From Anaeromyces robustus (taxonomy: Eukaryota > Neocallimastigomycota > Neocallimastigomycetes > Neocallimastigales > Neocallimastigaceae): a DNA stretch of 21,794 nt. The stretch spans positions 1-21,794 of the forward strand of contig MCFG01000626.1 of NCBI GenBank assembly GCA_002104895.1. The letters run 5' to 3'. The stretch's first letter is position 1. Each line of letters begins with the position of its first letter. The notes under the pieces are model-generated. The model was not told the DNA's origin, searched no databases, and was given only the letters and a program-made list of their open reading frames with translations. Positions 15,140-21,794 of the stretch are shown in pieces. The position numbers and the translations under genes are program-made.

Positions 15140-18100
15140 ATGTTTTTTGGTAAAAAAGAATATCCAATTCCAGATGAACCACAGCCTTCTCCATATACAA
15201 AAGCAAATATTTTATCAAAAATAACATATTCATGGGAAAATCCACTTTTTAAAGTTGGCTATAGAAGACCATTAGAAAGTAATGATTTATATTTATTACC
15301 ACCAAAACTTACTGAAGAATATAATGAAAAAAAATTTTATGAAAAATGGAATAAAACAGAAACAAAGAAAGGAAAAGGTAAAGCTAGTGTATTAACGACT
15401 TTAATTCAAATTTTTGGAATTAAATGGGGTTTATCTGGTATATTAAAGCTTATATCAGATGGATGTAGTACAATTTCACCAGTATTTTTAGAATTACTTT
15501 TAGATCATTTAGCAAAAAAGGATTTAGATAGTAAAGAAAATTATAAAGGTTTTGTATATATATTTTGTATATTTGGTTTACAACTTTTTTCTACAATTAT
15601 AAGCAATTATTATGTAAATTTAGTAACAGAAATTGGTTTGTCCATTCGTGCAACAGTTATTGGTATTATCTATCGAAAAACATTGAAACTTTCAAATAAA
15701 TCTAGACAATCTATTGGAGATGGTCAAATTATTAATTTAGTATCATCAGATTCAGCAAGACTTCAACGTCTTACCAATGGTTTACATTCATTATGGACAA
15801 GTCCCATTCAATTAATAGCTATTCTTGTACTATTAATTCGTTCTTTAGGTGTTTGGTCATTAATTGGTTTTGCTATTTTCGTTATTGTTGTTCCTCTTCA
15901 AGGTGTTATAATGAAATTTTTAGTAAAATTCAGAAGACAAACTTCAGTATTAGTTGATCAACGTGTGAAGAAAACTCAAGAAGTTATTGGAAGTATGAGA
16001 GTAATTAAGTTCTTTGGTTGGGAAGAAAGTTTCCTTAATATATTACAAGCACTTCGCAGAAAGGAAATTAATCGTAGTATAAAGGGAATTCTTCTTGGTT
16101 CTTTAACTCATGCTGTTTTTGGTTCAATTCCATTCATTTCAAGTGCTGCTACATTTATTGCTTATTCTGCTGCTGGAAATAAATTAACTGCTGCAAAAGT
16201 TTTCTCATCTTTAGCTTTCTTTAATATGCTTCGTGGTCCATTAGCTGTCTTACCAAGTACTTTTAATCAACTTGCTGATGCTTCTGTTTCTATGAAACGT
16301 TTATTAAACCTTATTTATGCTAAAGAATTAGATGATTTACCAGAAGTTGATCCAAACTCTGAATATGCTGTTTCTATTAAGGATGGTGAATTTAATTGGG
16401 AAGCTGTTAAACCAGATGATAAACGTAAGAATAAGAAGAAGGATAAGAAAAATAAAGATAAAGATAAAGGAAAAGAAAAAAGTAAAGGTAAAGATAAGAA
16501 TAAGGAATCAAAAGATAATTCTAGTATTGATAGTTCTGATACTTTAATTAATAATAACAACAACAACAATAATAATAATAATACTGCTGTTCCTAAGGAT
16601 ACAGGTGATATTACTGATGAAATATTTAAAAAGAAAATTAGTGAAGATAAAGATGGTGAAAAACCTTTAGAATCTTTCAAATTACATGATATTAATATAC
16701 AAATAAAAAAGAATTCTTTAACTGCTATTGTTGGTGCCGTTGGTAGTGGTAAATCTTCCTTAATTAGTGCTATTATTGGTGAAATGAAACGTGAAGGAGG
16801 AAAAATTGTTCATGGTGGAACTATTAGTTATTGTTCACAACAAGCTTGGATTAGAAATGCTACAGTAAGAGACAATATTTTATTTGGAAAGGAATACGAT
16901 AAAGAACTTTATGATAAAGTTATTGAATATTGTTCACTTACTCATGATCTTGAAATTTTCCCAGATGGTGATATGACAGAAATTGGTGAACGTGGTATTA
17001 CATTATCTGGTGGTCAAAAACAAAGAATTAATTTAGCTAGAGCTGTTTATTTCAATAGTGATATTATTCTTATGGATGATCCATTATCAGCAGTAGATGC
17101 TCATGTTAGTCGTGCCTTATTTGATAATTGTATTCTTGGAGCTTTAGCTAATAAAACACGTATTCTTGTTACTCATCATCTTCATGTTTTACCTAGAGTA
17201 GATTATATTATTGTTATGAAAAATGGTCGTATTGAAGAACAAGGAGAATATGAAGAATTAATGAAAAATGATGGTGAATTTTCAAGATTAATGCGTACTT
17301 ACGGTGGTATTGATGATAGTGATGATAATCTTAGCGATAAAACTTCAGATAAAAATGTAAATGAACAAACAAATCTTCAAAATGAAGGAAAAACAACGGA
17401 AGAAGGAGAAGAAAAGGTAAAACAAGAAGAAGTAAAGAAAGCAAGAGAAGAAAAAACTACGGGAAGAGCATTAATGACTAAGGAAGAAAGAGCTACAGGT
17501 TCAGTTGATATTAAAGTGTATAAAGATTATCTTAAAGCTGCTGGTGGTATATTATTCGGTATAATTATTTTAATATTTGTTGTGATTACACAAGCATCTA
17601 AACTTGGTAATGATATGTGGTTAGTATACTGGACAGATGATAAATTTAAATGGGAAACTACTTCATATATTATTGTTTATTTAATTTGGAATGTTTCTCA
17701 AATTCTTTTGAATTTATCATATTCTATTTTTATGTCCTTTACTGGTTTTAGAGCAGCTAAGAAAATTCATAGAAGAGCTATTAGCCGTGTTATCAGAGCA
17801 CCAATTTCATTCTTTGATACTACTCCACTTGGTAGAATTATTAATAGATTTTCTAAGGACCAAGATTCATTGGATGGTATGTTAGTTATGGCTATTCAAG
17901 GTCTTATTTCTAGTATTGCTGGTACCATTACCACTGTAGCTTTTATGCTTTATGCAGTACCAATATTTGGTGTTGCTCTTTTCCCACTTCTTATTCTTTA
18001 CTATTTTGTACAAAAATTCTATATTAGTACTTCTCGTGAAATTAAACGTCTTGAAGCTCTTGCTAGATCTCCACTTTTTGCAAATTTCACTGAAACTATG

Positions 18101-19315
18101 CAAGGTTTACCAACTATTCGAGCTTATAATGAACAAGAACGTTTTATTAAAGAAAATCAAAATCTTATTGATGGTAATAATAGACCATTCTTTTTACAAG
18201 TTATTGCTCAAAGATGGTTAGGAGTAAGATTAGAATGTATTGGTTCATTCTTAGTATTATTTAATGGTATTGCTGGATTATTTTTAAAAGATACACTTTC
18301 CGCTGCACTTTTAGGTTTAAGTTTATCTTATGCATTACAAGTTACTGGAAGTCTTAATGGTGTTATTCGTTCCTTAAATGAACTTGAAATTAATATGAAT
18401 TCAGCTGAACGTCTTTTATACTATGCTAATGAAATTGAAATGGAAAATGATAAGGGATTAGATGCTCCAAAAGATTGGCCATCTAAAGGTAAAATTGAAA
18501 TTAAGAATTTAACAATGAAATATGCACCACATCTTCCACCAGTATTACATAATATTAATTTAGATATTAAATCCTTTGAAAATATTGGTGTTGTTGGTCG
18601 TACAGGTGCAGGTAAATCAAGTATTGTAATGACATTATTTAGATTAGTAGAACCTGAAGAAGGTTCTTCTATTGTCATTGATGATGTATCTATTAAAGAT
18701 TTGAAATTAAATGATATACGTCAAAGAATTTCAATTATTCCACAAGATCCAATTCTTTTCTCTGGAACCATTCGTTTTAATATGGATCCATTTGATGAAC
18801 ATACCGATCAAGAAATTTGGGAAGCTCTTGAAAATGCAGGATTAAAACAAACCATTAGTGAATTAGAAAATAAATTAGATTCAGAAGTACGTGCTAATGG
18901 TGAAAATTTCAGTGTAGGACAAAGACAATTATTATGTCTTGCTCGTGCTATGATTAGAAATAGTCATATATTAGTTATGGATGAAGCTACAGCTTCAGTA
19001 GATATTGAAACAGATTCTATTATTCAAAAAGCTTTAAGAACCAAATTTAGTAATGTTACTGTACTTACTATTGCTCATCGTTTAAATACTATTATTGATT
19101 ATGATAAGATTTTAGTATTAAGTAAAGGCGAAGTTTTAGAATATGATACCCCAAAGAATTTACTTTTCGAAACTAATGAAAATGGTGAACTTGTTCCAAC
19201 AACAAAAACAGAATTTTCAAAATTAGTTGATGAAACAGGACCAGTTAATGCTGCATTATTACGTCAACTAGCATTAGAAAAAGATAATAATATGATAAAT
19301 TCACAACAACAATAA
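15140..19315 (+). CDS. ABCC-type ATP-binding cassette exporter B (Yor1/MRP-like), 1391 aa
   Basis: A tandem paralog of the upstream transporter with the same TMD1-NBD1-TMD2-NBD2 order, no TMD0 and no introns. NBD1: Walker A GAVGSGKSS 532-540, LSGGQ 622-626, D646-D647, H679. NBD2: Walker A GRTGAGKSS 1153-1161, FSVGQ 1257-1261, D1281-E1282, H1313. As in gene A, only NBD2 keeps the catalytic glutamate. The insert between A-loop W420 and Walker A (about 424-510) is Lys/Asp-rich and carries an 11-residue Asn run (471-481). The membrane domains differ clearly from gene A, while the nucleotide-binding domains are nearly identical at DNA level. Divergence in TMD pockets suggests different substrates, but this is inference. 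The C-terminal tail ends in a Gln-rich stretch absent from gene A. Confidence 0.97.
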   Translation: MFFGKKEYPIPDEPQPSPYTKANILSKITYSWENPLFKVGYRRPLESNDLYLLPPKLTEEYNEKKFYEKWNKTETKKGKGKASVLTTLIQIFGIKWGLSGILKLISDGCSTISPVFLELLLDHLAKKDLDSKENYKGFVYIFCIFGLQLFSTIISNYYVNLVTEIGLSIRATVIGIIYRKTLKLSNKSRQSIGDGQIINLVSSDSARLQRLTNGLHSLWTSPIQLIAILVLLIRSLGVWSLIGFAIFVIVVPLQGVIMKFLVKFRRQTSVLVDQRVKKTQEVIGSMRVIKFFGWEESFLNILQALRRKEINRSIKGILLGSLTHAVFGSIPFISSAATFIAYSAAGNKLTAAKVFSSLAFFNMLRGPLAVLPSTFNQLADASVSMKRLLNLIYAKELDDLPEVDPNSEYAVSIKDGEFNWEAVKPDDKRKNKKKDKKNKDKDKGKEKSKGKDKNKESKDNSSIDSSDTLINNNNNNNNNNNTAVPKDTGDITDEIFKKKISEDKDGEKPLESFKLHDINIQIKKNSLTAIVGAVGSGKSSLISAIIGEMKREGGKIVHGGTISYCSQQAWIRNATVRDNILFGKEYDKELYDKVIEYCSLTHDLEIFPDGDMTEIGERGITLSGGQKQRINLARAVYFNSDIILMDDPLSAVDAHVSRALFDNCILGALANKTRILVTHHLHVLPRVDYIIVMKNGRIEEQGEYEELMKNDGEFSRLMRTYGGIDDSDDNLSDKTSDKNVNEQTNLQNEGKTTEEGEEKVKQEEVKKAREEKTTGRALMTKEERATGSVDIKVYKDYLKAAGGILFGIIILIFVVITQASKLGNDMWLVYWTDDKFKWETTSYIIVYLIWNVSQILLNLSYSIFMSFTGFRAAKKIHRRAISRVIRAPISFFDTTPLGRIINRFSKDQDSLDGMLVMAIQGLISSIAGTITTVAFMLYAVPIFGVALFPLLILYYFVQKFYISTSREIKRLEALARSPLFANFTETMQGLPTIRAYNEQERFIKENQNLIDGNNRPFFLQVIAQRWLGVRLECIGSFLVLFNGIAGLFLKDTLSAALLGLSLSYALQVTGSLNGVIRSLNELEINMNSAERLLYYANEIEMENDKGLDAPKDWPSKGKIEIKNLTMKYAPHLPPVLHNINLDIKSFENIGVVGRTGAGKSSIVMTLFRLVEPEEGSSIVIDDVSIKDLKLNDIRQRISIIPQDPILFSGTIRFNMDPFDEHTDQEIWEALENAGLKQTISELENKLDSEVRANGENFSVGQRQLLCLARAMIRNSHILVMDEATASVDIETDSIIQKALRTKFSNVTVLTIAHRLNTIIDYDKILVLSKGEVLEYDTPKNLLFETNENGELVPTTKTEFSKLVDETGPVNAALLRQLALEKDNNMINSQQQ

Positions 19316-20120
19316 AATAATAAAAATTAATTAATACAATAATAGAATACAAATAAAAAAACAACAAAAAAAAACAACAAAAAAAAAAAAAAAAAACAAA
19401 AAAAAAAAAAAAAAAAAAAACAAAAAAAACAAAAAAAAACAAAAAAAAAAAACAAAAAAAACAAAAGAAACGAAAAACAAAATAATAAGAGAAAAAAAAA
19501 AAACATGCAAGCAAAAACAAAAAATAAAAAAAAAAAAAACAAAAAAAACAAAAAAAAAAAATTCAAATAGATAATATTTAAATTAGTATAATTATTTATT
19601 AATGTATATTTATTTTATTTATTTTTTAGTTTTCAATTTTTTTTTTAAATTAATCTTAAATAAACTAATATATAAAAAAAAAAAAAAAAATAGATTTTTT
19701 TTTGTAATTATATATAACTTATAGAAAAAAAGATATTTTAATATAAGTAATAATAATTATTATTTTTATTATATTTTAATAATAATATTTATTTGAATCT
19801 ATTATAATAATTTACACACAATTAAAAGCAAATATATATATATATATATGTATATATAAACAATAAATAATAAAAATAAGAATAAAAAAAAGAATAATAA
19901 TAATAAAATAATAAAATAATAAAATAAAATAAAAAAAAATAAAAATATAACAGACATTTCATTATATTATTTCGTGTTAAGTTATATACATGTTTTTGTG
20001 TTTGTAGTTTAGTAATATTTATATATGGTATTAAATATCAAGATTTCATTTTTTTTATATGATTACTTTATTTATTAATAAGAATTAATTAAGGAATAAA
20101 ATACATAAATATAGAAAGTT
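19316..20120. other. 3' flank of ABC gene B and AT-rich spacer
   Basis: The first 250 nt are dominated by A runs separated by single C residues (19360-19560), with hardly any T between 19360 and 19480. The rest is AT-rich spacer with TA dinucleotide runs near 19832-19858. No gene was seen; the Phe/Cys-rich minus-strand frames across the A/C tract are composition artefacts. Confidence 0.6.
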
Positions 20121-20373
20121 ATACACCAACTGACTGTAACAATTACTGTGGTATTTCCTTAATTAATGTCCGGCTTCCCTCTTCTGAGGTCCTGTACTTT
20201 CCAATTTATTGGAATGGTCGGAAGAGGAAGAATGCCTGTCGAGACATGGCGACGTCAATGGCATTGTTACAACTTATGATATTGTACTTGTATCTAAGTT
20301 GGGCATTATGCGCAATGATAATGCTTGGTGTAATGATTATTTATATTCACTATTCGGTTAAAGAAGTAGGTAA

Positions 20374-20393
20374 CATTATGCGCAATGATAATG
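20374..20393 (+). repeat. Second copy of a 20-bp direct repeat (first copy 20304-20323)
   Basis: CATTATGCGCAATGATAATG occurs exactly twice, at 20304-20323 and 20374-20393, 70 bp apart. Its ends are inverted (CATTAT and ATAATG), so each copy is itself a partial palindrome. The spacing is not a multiple of three, so it is not a repeat at protein level. Confidence 0.85.
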
Positions 20394-20396
20394 TTA

Positions 20397-20423
20397 GTAA
20401 TAAAAAGTACGACTTTTTATTAC
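20397..20423 (+). repeat. Perfect 12-bp inverted repeat with a 3-nt loop
   Basis: GTAATAAAAAGT, spacer ACG, then its exact reverse complement. As RNA this would be a tight hairpin. It starts three bases after the second copy of the 20-bp repeat. Confidence 0.85.
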
Positions 20424-20908
20424 AATCCATTTTTTTTTTTTCTTTGAAATAATTACCTTACACTATTTATGTTATTTAGTTTATATTGCAGTTCTTTTTA
20501 CAATTAAGTTTTTTATGTTTCTATCAATTCTACACTATTATTCTTATATACAGCACAATCAATACAACACAATAAATACTATACAATACAATTTTTTACA
20601 TACCAACAATAAAAGTTTTTTTATTCACTAATACATCATTCACAACGTTCAATTATATATACAACTACACAGTTGAATCTCTTACTTTTTCTCTCAACAA
20701 TATTTCTCAGTCATTTACTATAATTCTTTTCATTGCTAAGTTTTTTTTTATATACTTTTTTATTTTTTAATTATATATTAAAATCAAAAAAAAAAAAAAA
20801 AAAAAATTTGCTATTTTCTATTATAATACATTTATATTTTTTTTATTTTATTATTTTTTTTTTTTATTATTTTTTTTTTTTTATATAGATTCTTATCAGC
20901 CTTATCAA

Positions 20909-21794
20909 ATGGATCATACGAACTATACTAATAAGATTAACTATATCAGACGGGGTATTAGGTGTCATGGTATTGATATCTCAGATACTTATGTTATTTT
21001 TATCCGTCGCATTCGTTCTTGGACTCTTCCAAAATTTAGAAATTTTCTTGAGAAGAATTTCCCTGAGTTTAATAATACCATCGTTGCTGTTAAACATTCC
21101 TCTCTTCTTAATGATAATTTATATCAAATTAAAACTACAGCTTCTGAGGAGAATATTAATAAATTTATTGATAGTTTCAAATTAATTATTAAAAAATGTT
21201 CCATTAACTTTCATCGATGTAGTAGGAAGAATCACAAGCCTTCCTTTGCTCTTATCAGGAGAAAACTTTGCCACTCTAAAAAGAACATTAAGGATATTAC
21301 TGACTTTTCTGAAATCAACAATTCTTTTACTTCTAAGAACAATTTGAATGAATTTTCCTTTTGTCTTAGTTGGAACACTAACGGGTGGAATAACAAGAAA
21401 AGAGATGGTATTCTGTATTTCTTTAGTCTCTTTAAACCGCTATTTGTTTGTTTTCAAGAAACTGGTAATGGTACTAATTCTAATAATGTTATTCCTTGTA
21501 AAATCACTTTACCTAAATATAAATATTTCTGTAAGAGAGCAAATAATACAATTCCTGGTTTGAGAGGTTTATATATCTTTTATAATAGGTCTTTACAGAC
21601 TTCTATTGAAGATTTTTCTTTGAATTATATTATCTCAGTTACGACATATTCCTTGTGGAACTTCACTAAGTGTTCTATTGGAAATATTTATATACCTCAG
21701 AAAGGGCATAGTTTACACCATAAATCTGCTAAAGCAGAAGCTTGTACATGGTTTTCTCTTCACTTACATCATCCTTCTATTCTCCTTGGCGAAT
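20909..21794 (+). CDS. LINE polyprotein, N-terminal part with endonuclease domain (3' end beyond window)
   Basis: An open frame of 295 codons continues past the window end. Residues about 152-295 look like the AP-endonuclease domain of LINEs. SWNTNGWNNKKRDG (154-167) supplies the Asn motif, FVCFQETGNG (179-188) the metal-binding Glu184, GLRGLYIFYN (217-226) a core strand, and IGNIYIP (257-263) and ILLGE (291-295) the later core strands. The domain nicks target DNA for target-primed reverse transcription. The last full codon gives Glu where the family usually has Asp in GDFN/GDWN. Residues 27-95 (YVIFIRRIRSW onward) alternate strands and helices in a way that could be an RRM-like fold, but this is uncertain. 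ATG 20909 is the first Met; the frame upstream is open but low-complexity to 20771. Confidence 0.8.
   Translation, partial: MDHTNYTNKINYIRRGIRCHGIDISDTYVIFIRRIRSWTLPKFRNFLEKNFPEFNNTIVAVKHSSLLNDNLYQIKTTASEENINKFIDSFKLIIKKCSINFHRCSRKNHKPSFALIRRKLCHSKKNIKDITDFSEINNSFTSKNNLNEFSFCLSWNTNGWNNKKRDGILYFFSLFKPLFVCFQETGNGTNSNNVIPCKITLPKYKYFCKRANNTIPGLRGLYIFYNRSLQTSIEDFSLNYIISVTTYSLWNFTKCSIGNIYIPQKGHSLHHKSAKAEACTWFSLHLHHPSILLGE

Larger units (their letters stand above)
20121..21794 (+). mobile_element. 5' part of a LINE (non-LTR retrotransposon) with an AP-type endonuclease
   Basis: The reading frame from 20909 encodes an exonuclease/endonuclease/phosphatase-type domain as found at the N-terminal side of LINE polyproteins, and it runs off the window. 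The upstream part to about 20121 differs in composition from the surrounding spacer: 44% GC over 20161-20280, then a C-rich, G-poor stretch at 20500-20710. It may be the element's 5' leader, but the left boundary is a guess and no target-site duplication can be tested here. The reverse transcriptase would lie beyond the window. Codons ending in C (ATC, AAC, TTC, CTC) are more frequent than in the ABC genes. Confidence 0.65.

Noticed and set aside
20246-20452. 68-codon Met- and Leu-rich frame
   Set aside because: It crosses the 20-bp repeat and the hairpin and ends in poly-Phe. Another frame of the same stretch looks more protein-like, and neither has support.
20786-20806. A21 run as the poly-A tail of a separate retroelement
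   Set aside because: Similar A runs occur throughout the spacers, and no target-site duplication or element body clearly ends there.
20967-21563. Plus-strand frames of about 71 codons at 20967 and 21348
   Set aside because: They are out-of-frame shadows of the LINE frame that starts at 20909 and carries the endonuclease motifs.

Overview
The window is nuclear DNA of a very AT-rich eukaryote. Intergenic stretches are almost pure A and T with long homopolymer and microsatellite tracts. Coding regions are only moderately richer in G and C, and all three complete genes end in TAA. A tRNA-Glu gene, a gene with 19 short GT-AG introns, two intronless fungal-type ABCC transporters and a LINE fit a flagellated early-diverging fungus, most likely an anaerobic gut fungus (Neocallimastigomycota). 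Dictyostelids share the AT bias and Asn runs. They lack flagella, however, and the intron-rich gene here resembles ARMH1, a family I associate with ciliated or flagellated organisms. The assignment is inference.

Layout: tRNA-Glu(CTC) at 41-112; an empty AT-rich spacer; an ARMH1-like armadillo-repeat gene on the minus strand (5805 to 915, 20 exons, 695 codons), reconstructed here from splice sites and phase; a divergent AT-rich spacer of about 1.7 kb; ABC transporter A (7538-11671, 1377 aa); a 3.5 kb spacer holding an old tandem duplication; paralogous ABC transporter B (15140-19315, 1391 aa); an A/C-rich 3' flank; then a GC-richer island and the first 295 codons of a LINE reading frame that runs off the window end.

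The most notable signals are three. First, the two ABC genes are about 84% identical at the 5' end but 99.3% identical over 549 nt of the second nucleotide-binding domain, and about 97% over 374 nt of the first. This pattern suggests gene conversion. Second, the ARMH1-like gene carries two large microsatellites, both exactly inside introns. Third, the region before the LINE frame holds a 20-bp direct repeat, a perfect 12-bp hairpin and an unexplained GC-rich island. I see no clearly new multi-gene system; the ABC pair is a tandem duplication of probable plasma-membrane exporters.
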